This document shows positions 48,792-56,909 of a DNA stretch of 64,000 bases, in pieces; position 1 is the first letter of the stretch, and every line of letters starts with the position of its first letter. The notes beneath the pieces were generated by a model. The model had not been told where the DNA came from. It did no database searches and was given only the letters and a program-made list of their open reading frames with translations. Source of the stretch: Clostridia bacterium (GTDB lineage: Bacteria; Bacillota; Clostridia; Lachnospirales; Anaerotignaceae); contig RZZU01000003.1 of NCBI GenBank assembly GCA_009929735.1, positions 1-64,000 of the forward strand, written 5' to 3'. The position numbers and the translations under genes were made by a program.

Positions 48792-50009
48792 TTGTTTCTG
48801 GCAATATGGTATTATTTCTGTGGATATGTTATGATAAAAGTGAATGGTTTTGCCGCAGAACGGTTTATGAATATGCTTTCTTATCGGGGAGTATACTTAT
48901 GGGATGTGGAGTCTGATGGTGCCGGCGTAAGGCTAAAGGCACCCTTGGGAAGCATGGATATTCTTTCCATGTGTGCGGAGAAAACTGGATGCAGGCTTGA
49001 GGTAAAAGGATATGGCGGATTCCCTTCAAAAATTCGTCGTTATAAAGGGCGCCAGGTTTTAACGGCAGGCATTTTGCTTTTTGCCGTGGGGCTTTATCTT
49101 CTTTCTTCCTTTATTTGGGTCATTCGTGTGGAAGGAAATGAGCGTGTACCTAAGGAGGATATCCTGACCTATTGCCAAGAATTGGGGTTGAAGCCGGCTG
49201 CTTGGAAGCGAGGGGTTGACCCCGAAGAAATTACAAAAGAAATTTTGATACAATTTCCTGATATTTCTTGGGTGAGCGTTGACATAAAAGGAACCGATGT
49301 AACCATTAAGGTTGCGGAAACTATTGAAAAAGCAGAGGTTGTGGATAAGGTGACGCCTTGCAATGTTGTTGCAGCGATGGACGGCGTTATCTTAAAAATT
49401 ACGGCTGAAAGAGGAACGCCCATGGTAAAAGAGGGCGATGTGGTGAAAAAAGGCGATGTGCTGATTTCTTCTGCGGTGGTTATTGGGCTGGAGGGCGAGG
49501 AACAGCATACGGAGTATGTGGCGGCGGAGGGCACCGTTACGGCGAAAATTTGGTTGCAGCTAACGGATGAACTGCCTCTTGCATACGAAGAGAAGGTTTA
49601 TACAGGGGAAACAAAAACAAATAGGATTTTGAGTTTTTGGGGAAAAGACGCGGATTTTGTTCATCCTTCTTTGGAGGAGGAGCAAGCAGATGCAGAGATT
49701 CTTTTTCAAAAAGATTTAGCCTTGGGTGATTTTAAAGTACCTATTTCCATAAAAAAAGAGCAATATCGTATTTACACCCTCGAGCAAAGAAATCGTACCG
49801 TTGATGAGGCGAAAGCGGAGCTTGCACAAACGTTAAGAGAAAAGACGGAGAAATGCTTAAGCCCATATGGTACAATAGAAAAAATCGAGGTGCATTACGA
49901 GGAATATACCGATTGTGTCCGAGTGAAAGGGCAGGCGGTACTGACAGAACGCATTGAGGAGAAACACACAGCAGAGGAAGGACGGGATGCCATAGATGGC
50001 ACAGATTGA
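48792..50009 (+). CDS. yqfD: Sporulation protein YqfD
   Basis: YqfD is a mother-cell membrane protein needed for efficient sporulation in Bacillus. About 405 residues contain an N-terminal cytoplasmic domain (YYFCGYVMIKVNGFAAERFM), one membrane segment (QVLTAGILLFAVGLYLLSSF near 90) and a long extracytoplasmic region with repeat-like strands (VTPCNVVAAMDGVILKI near 195). The start may be TTG 48792, with GAGGTGAGG 4-5 bases upstream, or GTG 48783 in the same frame; I prefer TTG for spacing. It overlaps phoH by 14 bp, a tight operon. Confidence 0.9.
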   Translation: MFLAIWYYFCGYVMIKVNGFAAERFMNMLSYRGVYLWDVESDGAGVRLKAPLGSMDILSMCAEKTGCRLEVKGYGGFPSKIRRYKGRQVLTAGILLFAVGLYLLSSFIWVIRVEGNERVPKEDILTYCQELGLKPAAWKRGVDPEEITKEILIQFPDISWVSVDIKGTDVTIKVAETIEKAEVVDKVTPCNVVAAMDGVILKITAERGTPMVKEGDVVKKGDVLISSAVVIGLEGEEQHTEYVAAEGTVTAKIWLQLTDELPLAYEEKVYTGETKTNRILSFWGKDADFVHPSLEEEQADAEILFQKDLALGDFKVPISIKKEQYRIYTLEQRNRTVDEAKAELAQTLREKTEKCLSPYGTIEKIEVHYEEYTDCVRVKGQAVLTERIEEKHTAEEGRDAIDGTD

Positions 50010-50997
50010 AAAAACAATGCAAATGGACAATCGGGTGATGCTGCCTGTTTTTGGACAGTTTGATGCAAATATAAAGAAAATTGAAAAGGTGTGCAGTGTT
50101 AAAATTGTGAACCGTGGGGATGATGTGAAAATCAGCGGGGAGGAGAGCAATGTGCATAAGGCTTGGAGCGTTATGAACTCCATTGCCGCCTTGGCAGGAA
50201 AGGGTGAAGAAATTACGGATCAGAACCTGAATTATTTTATTTCTGCCGCAGAGGAGAAAAATTTGGAGGAAGCCGAAAAGATTTATAACGATTTCATTTG
50301 CATGACGGCAAACGGCAGACCTTTAAAGCCGAAAACACTGGGACAGAAAAAATATGTTGACCTGATAAAAAATAACACCATGGTTTTTGGGGTTGGCCCT
50401 GCAGGCACGGGGAAAACCTATCTGGCAATGGCAATGGCAATTACGGCGTTTAAAAATAACGAGGTCAGCCGGATTATTCTTACCCGCCCTGCCATTGAAG
50501 CAGGCGAAAAGCTTGGCTTTTTACCCGGAGATTTACAGCAGAAGGTTGACCCGTATTTAAGGCCGCTGTATGATGCCCTATATGAAATTATGGGTTCTGA
50601 GAATTTTTTGAAAAATATGGAAAGGGGCTTAATTGAAGTGGCCCCATTAGCGTATATGCGTGGGCGTACCCTCGATAATGCATTTATTGTGCTAGATGAG
50701 GCGCAAAATACAACACCCGAGCAGATGAAAATGTTTTTAACTCGTATCGGCTATGGTTCAAAAGCCGTGATTACAGGCGATATTACACAGATAGATTTAA
50801 CGGAGGGGAAACGCTCAGGCTTGACGGAAGCAACGAGGATACTGTCAGGGATTGAAGGAATTGGTATCATTACGTTAACCAATAAAGACGTTGTGCGTCA
50901 TCCGTTGGTACAAAAAATCATTCTGGCGTATGAAAAATTTGAAGCCAAGAAGCGGAGTGATCAGGATGGCAAAAAGGACAAAAGAGGTAGGGACTAA
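49996..50997 (+). CDS. phoH: PhoH-family ATPase (PhoH-like, KH-like N-terminus)
   Basis: The 333-residue cytosolic protein has an N-terminal KH-like RNA-binding domain (VKISGEESNVHKAWSVM near residue 38) and a C-terminal P-loop ATPase domain. The latter includes VFGVGPAGTGKTYLAMAMA near 130, RPAIEAGEKLGFLPGD near 165 and IVLDEAQNTTPEQMKMF near 230. PhoH proteins are probably RNA helicase-like factors and sit next to ybeY in many bacteria, as here within three genes. GCAGAGGAAGGACGGGATGCCATAG provides the ribosome binding site inside yqfD. It overlaps pgpH by 32 bp. Confidence 0.93.
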   Translation: MAQIEKTMQMDNRVMLPVFGQFDANIKKIEKVCSVKIVNRGDDVKISGEESNVHKAWSVMNSIAALAGKGEEITDQNLNYFISAAEEKNLEEAEKIYNDFICMTANGRPLKPKTLGQKKYVDLIKNNTMVFGVGPAGTGKTYLAMAMAITAFKNNEVSRIILTRPAIEAGEKLGFLPGDLQQKVDPYLRPLYDALYEIMGSENFLKNMERGLIEVAPLAYMRGRTLDNAFIVLDEAQNTTPEQMKMFLTRIGYGSKAVITGDITQIDLTEGKRSGLTEATRILSGIEGIGIITLTNKDVVRHPLVQKIILAYEKFEAKKRSDQDGKKDKRGRD

Positions 50998-53086
50998 ACG
51001 ATATTCTCAATGGATTTTGCTTGGGATTGCTTTTATGATAACGGTGCTTTGCATTGGCATAGACCCTTATGGACAAAATGAAGAAATTGTTCAGGTAGGG
51101 GATGTGGCTGCAAAACGATATGTTGCACCCAGAGATACGGTGGATGAGGTTACAACGGAAAAGCTTAAGACTGCGGCGGCAAACAGTGTTGGGCCAATCT
51201 ACAAAAATGATATTACCGTTGAGGAGAACAGTACAAGGCAGGTTAATGATGTTTTTCAGGAGCTGAACGATTTAATTTTGGCAATGAAGGATGGGGATGA
51301 TTTTTACCAAAAGGTACAAGAAACATCCCTAAAGCTTCCTGTAGTCCTAAACATTAGGCAGTTGACGGCATATCAGGCAATGTCCCTGCCAAACCGCATT
51401 TTATTTGCGGAGGATTGTGTTGCGGTGCTCAACCAGATTTACAGTGAAGGATTTTCTGCGGATGAGCTGGAGCAAGGCAAGGAACAGGTTAAGGATGGGG
51501 TTGGTGCAACGCTTTGGAGTGATGACTTAAAGGGAATGGCGTACACCATTCTGACGTCCGCTTTAGACCCCAATTTAGTGCTCGACGAAGGGTCTATGGA
51601 AACTGCCAAGGAGGAAAAACGCAAGGAAGTAAACGACGTACAGATTCGGAAAAACCAAAAAATTGTCGATGAAGGCGAAATTATTACGCAGGATATTTAC
51701 GATAGATTGGTTTCTTTAAAGCTAATTGGAGATTCACAAAACAATGGAAGGCTTTTTCCGTTTTTGGGAAGTACGGTGCTTGTAGTTTTACTTTTTGGTG
51801 CGGTGGGACTGTTTTTTTTCTGGAAAAAGAATGCATTGATACTGAAAAAGAATGAAATGCGAATGCTCTTCAGTGTATATGTAATTATGATTCTTTTGTG
51901 CAGGGCGATGGTTTTGCTGCCCTACTATTCGTTGATTCCGTTATGCTTGTTTGCCATGCTGGTAAGCATTTTAATCGGGCGGCGCATGGCACTGTTAATG
52001 AACTGCTTTTTTTCCATCGTAGCCTGCATGATTTTTAGCGGAGATGTGGAATTTTTAACCTATGCGTTAATCAGCGGTTCCTTTGGTGCCTTGATGATTC
52101 AAAAAACAGAAAAAAGGTCTTATATGGTGCCCGTTGCAGTTGGCATGGCGGCGGTAAATTTTATAGCAATGTTTGCCGCAGGGCTTTTTTTCAGAGATGG
52201 ATATACCACTGAGCTGACCATCGCTTCGGGGATGGGGGCATTAATGGGTCTGATTGCGGTCGTCATTGCCGTTGGCAGTCTGCCCTTTTGGGAAGGTGTA
52301 TTTGAAGCGAATACGCCTCTGCGCCTTTTGGAGCTGACAAATCCGAACAATGAGCTTTTACGCAGATTGATGATTGAAGCACCCGGTACATATCACCATA
52401 GCCTGATTGTGGCAAATCTGGCGGAAACCGCTGTATATGAAATCGGCGGAAATACTGCCTTGGCAAGGGCAGGGGCATATTATCACGATATTGGAAAATT
52501 GAAATATCCGCAGTTTTTTGCGGAAAACCAATCGGGGCATAACCCCCATGATGATATTGACCCGAAGTCCAGTGCACGGATTATTACGCAGCACACAAAA
52601 GCAGGTGCGGAGCTTGGCATGGAATATGGACTGCCCAAGGTTATTTTGAACTTTATGAAGGAACACCATGGAACCTCACTGGTAAAATATTTTTATTTTA
52701 AGGCATTAAAAACCTACGGGGCAGAAAATGTGAATGAGGTCGATTACCGTTATGACGGACCGATTCCCACAAGCAGAGAGTCGGCGGTGGTTATGCTTGC
52801 GGATACGGTGGAGGCGGCGGTGCGCTCTATGCTTGGGAACGGAAAAACCTTGGAGGAAGCGGAAGCGTCAATTCAGGGTTTAATGAAGGACAAGCTGGAT
52901 GACGGTCAATTAAACCGCAGCGGTTTAGCCATTCATGAGCTGGCAATGATACAAAAGGCATTCTTAAAGGTTTTCCATGGAATGTACCATGAAAGAGTCA
53001 GCTATCCCAAAAAAGAGGAAATAGAAGCGGCATCCCGCAGGGCTGAGGATGGAAAAGAGGAGAAAAGCATTGACAATACTGATTGA
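50966..53086 (+). CDS. pgpH: 7TMR-HD family c-di-AMP phosphodiesterase PgpH-like
   Basis: The 706-residue membrane protein begins with one membrane helix and a long extracellular 7TMR-HDED domain (about residues 40-275). Seven further helices follow (about 280-475), then a cytosolic HD domain (about 490-690) with ETTYHHSLI-like metal site PGTYHHSLIVANL, YYHDIGKLKYP, EHHGTSLV and AVVMLADTVE. Listeria PgpH of this architecture hydrolyses cyclic-di-AMP, so the same role is inferred. ATG 50966 is preferred because AGCGGAGTGATCAGG precedes it. YbeY follows with overlap. Cyclic-di-AMP typically closes KtrAB, encoded at 123-2126. Confidence 0.93.
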   Translation: MAKRTKEVGTKRYSQWILLGIAFMITVLCIGIDPYGQNEEIVQVGDVAAKRYVAPRDTVDEVTTEKLKTAAANSVGPIYKNDITVEENSTRQVNDVFQELNDLILAMKDGDDFYQKVQETSLKLPVVLNIRQLTAYQAMSLPNRILFAEDCVAVLNQIYSEGFSADELEQGKEQVKDGVGATLWSDDLKGMAYTILTSALDPNLVLDEGSMETAKEEKRKEVNDVQIRKNQKIVDEGEIITQDIYDRLVSLKLIGDSQNNGRLFPFLGSTVLVVLLFGAVGLFFFWKKNALILKKNEMRMLFSVYVIMILLCRAMVLLPYYSLIPLCLFAMLVSILIGRRMALLMNCFFSIVACMIFSGDVEFLTYALISGSFGALMIQKTEKRSYMVPVAVGMAAVNFIAMFAAGLFFRDGYTTELTIASGMGALMGLIAVVIAVGSLPFWEGVFEANTPLRLLELTNPNNELLRRLMIEAPGTYHHSLIVANLAETAVYEIGGNTALARAGAYYHDIGKLKYPQFFAENQSGHNPHDDIDPKSSARIITQHTKAGAELGMEYGLPKVILNFMKEHHGTSLVKYFYFKALKTYGAENVNEVDYRYDGPIPTSRESAVVMLADTVEAAVRSMLGNGKTLEEAEASIQGLMKDKLDDGQLNRSGLAIHELAMIQKAFLKVFHGMYHERVSYPKKEEIEAASRRAEDGKEEKSIDNTD

Positions 53087-53540
53087 TAATCGCACGGAGG
53101 AGGCTCTTTCTTTGGAGCTATCCCAAGTGATTGAAAAAATAATTGTGGATTCGTTGGCTTATGAAGGCTTTGAAAAGCCCTGCGAGGTCAGCGTTTCCAT
53201 TGTGGATAACGAAGAAATTCGCCAAATCAATAAGCAGTTTCGGGCGATTGACAGGGCAACGGACGTTTTGAGTTTTCCCCTGCTGACTTTTGAAGAGGGG
53301 GAACTGGTGGATTGTAACGAAAAAAATGAGGTTCTTTTGGGGGATATTATTATCTCTTTAGAACGTGCCAGAGAACAGGCGGAGGAATATGGGCATTCCT
53401 TGAAACGGGAAATTGCTTTTTTGACCGCCCATAGTATGCTGCACCTTTTGGGCTACGACCATATGGACGAAGAGGAAGAAAAAGAAATGTTTGCAAAACA
53501 ACGGGAAATATTGAATAAGGCGGGAATTCCAAGAGAATAG
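53070..53540 (+). CDS. ybeY: Endoribonuclease YbeY
   Basis: YbeY is a zinc metalloprotein required for 16S rRNA 3'-end maturation and ribosome quality control. About 156 residues carry the zinc motif HSMLHLLGYDHMDEEE (H-x3-H-x5-H) near residue 119 and DRATDVLSFPL near 63. TTG 53070 is taken as start, since AGAGGAGAAAAGCA lies just ahead, and the length then equals that of Bacillus YbeY. ATG 53049 would sit too near its site. The first 17 bases overlap pgpH. The operon continues into cdd. Confidence 0.93.
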   Translation: MTILIDNRTEEALSLELSQVIEKIIVDSLAYEGFEKPCEVSVSIVDNEEIRQINKQFRAIDRATDVLSFPLLTFEEGELVDCNEKNEVLLGDIIISLERAREQAEEYGHSLKREIAFLTAHSMLHLLGYDHMDEEEEKEMFAKQREILNKAGIPRE

Positions 53541-53553
53541 GGGAGTTGATTTT

Positions 53554-53946
53554 ATGGAGAATCGAGAACTGGTTTTATTGGCAAGGGAGGCTATGGAAAA
53601 GGCTTATGCGCCTTATTCAAAGTTTAAGGTTGGGGCGGCTTTGTTGGCAAAGGACGGCAGGGTGTTTCTTGGGTGCAATGTGGAAAATGCGTCCTTTGGT
53701 GCGACCATTTGTGCGGAAAGAACCGCAGTCACAAAGGCAATTTCTGAAGGCGTGAAAGAATTTGAAAAAATTGCAATTGTAGCAAGCTCAGGAGAATATG
53801 CCGCACCCTGTGGTATTTGCAGACAGGTGTTATATGAATTTATGCCTGATGGAGAAGTGATTTTAAACAGTCTGAACGAGGGGCTGAAGGAAATGAAGCT
53901 CAAAGAGCTGTTGCCTATGGGCTTTCGGGGTGAGGATATTAAATAA
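53554..53946 (+). CDS. cdd: Cytidine deaminase
   Basis: Cdd converts cytidine and deoxycytidine to uridine forms in pyrimidine salvage. The 130-residue enzyme has the catalytic CAERTAV (residues 53-59, Cys53 and Glu55) and PCGICRQ (86-92) zinc ligands of the tetrameric family. YAPYSKFKVGAALL at residues 19-32 is the substrate-binding start. GGGGAGTTGATTTT precedes ATG. In Bacillus the order is ybeY-dgkA-cdd-era; here ybeY is followed directly by cdd, and dgkA is absent. Confidence 0.96.
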   Translation: MENRELVLLAREAMEKAYAPYSKFKVGAALLAKDGRVFLGCNVENASFGATICAERTAVTKAISEGVKEFEKIAIVASSGEYAAPCGICRQVLYEFMPDGEVILNSLNEGLKEMKLKELLPMGFRGEDIK

Positions 53947-53959
53947 GCGGGGGCGGATT

Positions 53960-54526
53960 ATGGCTCAAAAGAGCTGGGAAGCGTTGGAAGGAAATTGCTA
54001 CAGCTGTAAAAAATGCAGGCTTTGGGAGCTGCGCACCAATGTGGTAATCGGCAAAGGAAGCACCAAGGCAGATATTATGTTTGTCGGTGAGGGGCCGGGA
54101 CAACAGGAGGATTTGCAGGGCGAGCCTTTTGTCGGTGCGGCTGGACAGCTTTTGGATAAAATGCTGGCAAGCGTGGGGCTTTCTTTGGGGGAGGTGTATA
54201 TCACAAATATTGTGAAGTGCCGCCCGCCGGGTAACAGAGATCCCTTTGATGATGAAAAAGAAGCCTGTTTGAACTATTTAAGGTATCAGCTCAAATTAAT
54301 CGAACCGAAAATTGTCGTTTGCTTGGGGAGAGTGGCGGCGACCACGATCATTGCCCCCGATTTTCGCATTACACGCCAAAGAGGGATATGGTTTCCCCAA
54401 AAGGGCTATGATTTTATTGCCACTTATCACCCTTCGGCACTTTTGCGTGATGAACAGAAAAAACGCCCCGCTTGGGAGGATATGAAGGCAATCCGCAAAA
54501 GATGGGACGAGCTGAACGGACGCTAG
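53960..54526 (+). CDS. Type 4-like uracil-DNA glycosylase with Fe-S cluster motif
   Basis: This base-excision repair enzyme removes uracil from DNA. The 188-residue protein has N-terminal cysteines CYSCKKCRLWELR (near 14) and, later, Cys in IVKCRPPGNRDP, as in Fe-S family 4 UDGs. Other features are FVGEGPGQQEDLQGEPFVG near 36-54, the motif AGQLLDKML and the C-terminal YHPSALLR near 158. ATG 53960 is chosen because GCGGGGGCGG lies just upstream; the ORF opens earlier inside cdd. It may be a family 4 or family 5 enzyme. It breaks the usual cdd-era order. Confidence 0.9.
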   Translation: MAQKSWEALEGNCYSCKKCRLWELRTNVVIGKGSTKADIMFVGEGPGQQEDLQGEPFVGAAGQLLDKMLASVGLSLGEVYITNIVKCRPPGNRDPFDDEKEACLNYLRYQLKLIEPKIVVCLGRVAATTIIAPDFRITRQRGIWFPQKGYDFIATYHPSALLRDEQKKRPAWEDMKAIRKRWDELNGR

Positions 54527-54600
54527 AGGTTTCTCAAATTTTGCAAAGAAATCTGCGAAGCATTGGAGCGGGAAAAGGCGGAACGATAAAAAAGAGTAAA

Positions 54601-54694
54601 AAGGCTTTTCACAAGTAAGATATTCTGACAAAATTTTCTTTCAAGTTGGTGATGCTTAGGTCTGCTTGTGAAAAAAGCCATATCCGTATATAAT
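54601..54694 (+). promoter_or_regulatory. Promoter with an inverted repeat spanning its -35 box
   Basis: AAGGCTTTTCACAAG (54601-54615) and its inverted counterpart CTTGTGAAAAAAGCC (54665-54679) are 49 bases apart. The right arm contains the -35 element TTGTGA (54666-54671), and TATAAT follows at 54689-54694 with a 17-base spacer. The arms may be repressor sites or a hairpin in an upstream transcript. The mosaic repeat begins 28 bases later. Confidence 0.5.
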
Positions 54695-54721
54695 AGAGAA
54701 ATGAAAAAAATAGGAAATTAG

Positions 54722-54945
54722 ACCACAGAGCCTAGACAAACCTTGGGCGTTGCCCAAACCTACTTGCTTTTTGAAAAAAGCAAGGCCAAAAGCTTTTATC
54801 TAAAACCACATATTTATGCGGTTTTAGATGGGTACGGATGGACTGCCCAAGATAGGATAGACGCCGAAGGCGGCTTTTGCGTAGCAAAAGTGCTTGACCT
54901 GCTTGTAGGGTTCGGGACAGCGTCACGAGAACTTGTCTTTTATGC
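54722..54945 (+). repeat. Mosaic intergenic repeat, copy 4
   Basis: Modules in order: CCTAGACAAACCTTGGGCGT, CTTGCTTTTTGAAAAAAGCAAG with GCCAAAAGCTTTTATC, AAAACCACATATTTATGCGG with GTTTTAGATGGGTACGG, CTGCCCAAGATAGGATAGAC with GGCTTTTGCGTAGCAAAAGTG, and GCTTGTAGGGTTCGGGACAG with CGAGAACTTGTC. It lies between the promoter at 54666 and the gene at 54978. Confidence 0.7.
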
Positions 54946-54977
54946 TTGGTCTATAAGGAAATAGGAGGATATAAAAA

Positions 54978-55433
54978 ATGGATGCGATAAGAGAAAAATT
55001 TGCACATATTGAAATCAAACCCAACGCAAAAACCATGGAAGAAGTGGCGGCGTATATTGAAGAAAATTGGAAGGCACAGCGTGTAAAAATCAAGGAAAGC
55101 GAGTATGTGGTTCATTATAAAAATGCTTTGGATTTTATGCGGCTGATGGGCAAAAGCACCGAGGGTGTGCAAGAAGAAATTAGAAGATACGCTTTGCCTA
55201 ATAAAATTTGTGTTGTATTGGGCATGAAGTCGGAATATATGACGGCGGAAGCAGGTATGAAGTACTATCAGGCGTTAACGGTGCTTAAGGGCTTGACGCA
55301 GGAGGATATTGATACCAAAAACGACCGTTGGCTGCAATATATGATGCTGCTGTCCTTGCAGCAGGAATGGGATGCTAAGGAAGCGGAATATAAGGCACAG
55401 CTGGAAGCAGAGAAAGCAGAGGGACAAGCATGA
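54978..55433 (+). CDS. Hypothetical helical protein in the era operon
   Basis: The 151-residue protein begins MDAIREKFAHIEIKPNAKTM and is charged, with probable helices throughout and no membrane segment or signal. Its C-terminal 30 residues (EWDAKEAEYKAQLEAEKAEG) look like a coiled coil. AGGAGGATATAAAAA precedes ATG. Its stop overlaps the era start by 4 bases (ATGA-type overlap), so it is translationally coupled to era and may help ribosome assembly, though nothing in it shows a function. I do not recognise the family. It replaces dgkA or other genes usually found in this operon. Confidence 0.7.
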   Translation: MDAIREKFAHIEIKPNAKTMEEVAAYIEENWKAQRVKIKESEYVVHYKNALDFMRLMGKSTEGVQEEIRRYALPNKICVVLGMKSEYMTAEAGMKYYQALTVLKGLTQEDIDTKNDRWLQYMMLLSLQQEWDAKEAEYKAQLEAEKAEGQA

Positions 55434-56332
55434 AAAAATTTCATTCCGGTTTTGTGTCTTTAATCGGCAGACCTAACGTAGGAAAGTCCACATTGATGAA
55501 CTGTCTGGTCGGTGAAAAAATTGCCATTACTTCTCATAAACCACAGACAACCAGAAATAAAATCACCAGTATTTTGACCAAAGAGGATTTTCAGTGCGTA
55601 TTTTTGGATACACCAGGGATTCATAAGCCCAAGCATAAGTTGGGAGAATTTATGGTACGTTCAGCGGAAAATACCTTTAATGAGGTGGACTTGGTTTTAA
55701 TGCTCATTGAGCCGTCGGACAAGGTAATGGAAATGGATCAGTATGTCATTGACCGACTGGAAAATGTAAAAACACCCGTGGTGTTGGTAATCAATAAGAT
55801 TGATACCATTGAGAGGGAAAGACTGTTGAAGGTCATTGAAACCTACCGCAAGCAGTATCCTTTTGCGGAGGTTGTTCCCATTTCCGCCATGAAGGGCAGT
55901 AATATTGACGATTTAATGCGGGTGATTAAAAAATATTTGCCCGAAGGGCCGCAATACTTCCCTGGAGATATGGTTACCGATCAGCCTGAACGGCAGATTG
56001 CTTCCGAAATTATCCGTGAAAAGGCATTATATATGCTGCAAGATGAAATTCCCCATGGCATTGCGGTGGAAATTATGTCGATGAAAAAACGTGAAGACCA
56101 GAACATGGTTGACGTCGAGGCTACGATTTATTGCGAAAAGGATTCCCATAAGGGAATTGTAATCGGCAAGCAGGGTGTGATGCTAAAAAGAATCGGCTCA
56201 TATGCAAGAAGAGATATGGAAAAGCTGTTAGGCTCTCCGATCTATTTGCAGCTTTGGGTTAAGGTGAAAAAAGACTGGCGTGACAGTGATTTTTTACTGA
56301 AAAATTTTGGTTACGATAAGCGAAATAGCTGA
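55430..56332 (+). CDS. era: Ribosome-associated GTPase Era
   Basis: Era is the essential GTPase that binds 16S rRNA 3' end during 30S assembly. The 300-residue protein has G1 GRPNVGKSTLMN (residues 13-24), G2 KPQTTRN, G3 DTPGIHKPKHK (near 63), G4 NKID (near 124) and a C-terminal KH domain with GIVIGKQGVMLKRI near 243. The start overlaps the preceding gene by four bases. YbeY, cdd, era, yqzL and recO in this order match Bacillus, except for the inserted genes. The genes for YbeY and Era lie in the same run, consistent with joint 16S rRNA maturation. Confidence 0.97.
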   Translation: MKKFHSGFVSLIGRPNVGKSTLMNCLVGEKIAITSHKPQTTRNKITSILTKEDFQCVFLDTPGIHKPKHKLGEFMVRSAENTFNEVDLVLMLIEPSDKVMEMDQYVIDRLENVKTPVVLVINKIDTIERERLLKVIETYRKQYPFAEVVPISAMKGSNIDDLMRVIKKYLPEGPQYFPGDMVTDQPERQIASEIIREKALYMLQDEIPHGIAVEIMSMKKREDQNMVDVEATIYCEKDSHKGIVIGKQGVMLKRIGSYARRDMEKLLGSPIYLQLWVKVKKDWRDSDFLLKNFGYDKRNS

Positions 56333-56433
56333 TAAAATCAGGGAATTGCTCTTTTTTTGGAGCCGTTGGCATTTATTTACCTGTATGCTTTTTGGTTTGT
56401 TCCATAAGATAACGTTAGAAAGGGGACGGTTTT

Positions 56434-56583
56434 ATGGACGAGCAAAATAAAAAAGCATACTGGCAAAGGTTTGTGCAAACAGGTCATGTCGAAGATTATA
56501 TTCGTTACAAATCTGGTATAGGAGATAGGCCAAATCCCCGGCGGAGAATCGCAGACAGCTCTAAAAATAAGGATTTTTATTAG
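56434..56583 (+). CDS. yqzL: YqzL-family small protein
   Basis: The 49-residue protein, below usual ORF length, contains AYWQRFVQTGHVEDYIRYK, matching the YqzL pattern (W-x2-F-x-x-TG-x-I/V-x2-Y-x2-YK) found between era and recO in Bacillus. A basic tail (DRPNPRRRIADSS) follows. RBS AAAGGGGACGGTTTT precedes ATG. Its stop codon TAG (56581-56583) is the first three bases of a 107-bp tandem duplication. The function of YqzL is unknown. Confidence 0.8.
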   Translation: MDEQNKKAYWQRFVQTGHVEDYIRYKSGIGDRPNPRRRIADSSKNKDFY

Positions 56584-56793
56584 TAAATGTAAAATATTGG
56601 GAGAACACCGTGATTTCACCTGTGTTTACCACTTTGAAAAGGTGGGCAAACATTTTATATTTGAATATCGTTTCTATTGGTTTTAATTAGTAAATGCGAA
56701 ATATTAGTTGAAGACCATGATTTTCACCTGTGTTCACCGCTTTGAAAATTTGGATAATCATTTTATAATTGAATATCGTTTCTATTCGTTGTT
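56581..56793 (+). repeat. 107-bp direct tandem duplication after yqzL
   Basis: Two imperfect copies start TAGTAAATG at 56581 and 56688, a period of 107 bases. Both share ATATTGG/ATATTAG, TTCACCTGTGTT-ACC, CTTTGAAAA, CATTTTATA-TTGAATATCG and TTTCTATT. No open frame runs through them. Confidence 0.75.
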
Positions 56794-56819
56794 CGCAAAA
56801 AATGTTTATTTTTTGCATA

Positions 56820-56880
56820 TAAAGTTTCGGTCAAGCCTTTTCGAAGGCTTGCAGGGTTCGGGATAGAATCCCGAGAACTT
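56820..56880 (+). repeat. Mosaic intergenic repeat, partial copy 5
   Basis: AAAGTTTCGGTCAAGCCTTT and TCGAAGGCTTGCAGGGTTCG with GGATAGAATCCCGAGAACTT match copy 1 (5779-5800, 5863-5900) and the end of copy 4. It precedes recO, with yqzL on the other side. Confidence 0.6.
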
Positions 56881-56909
56881 AATCTTTACATGGAAAAAGA
56901 GGGGAAAAA

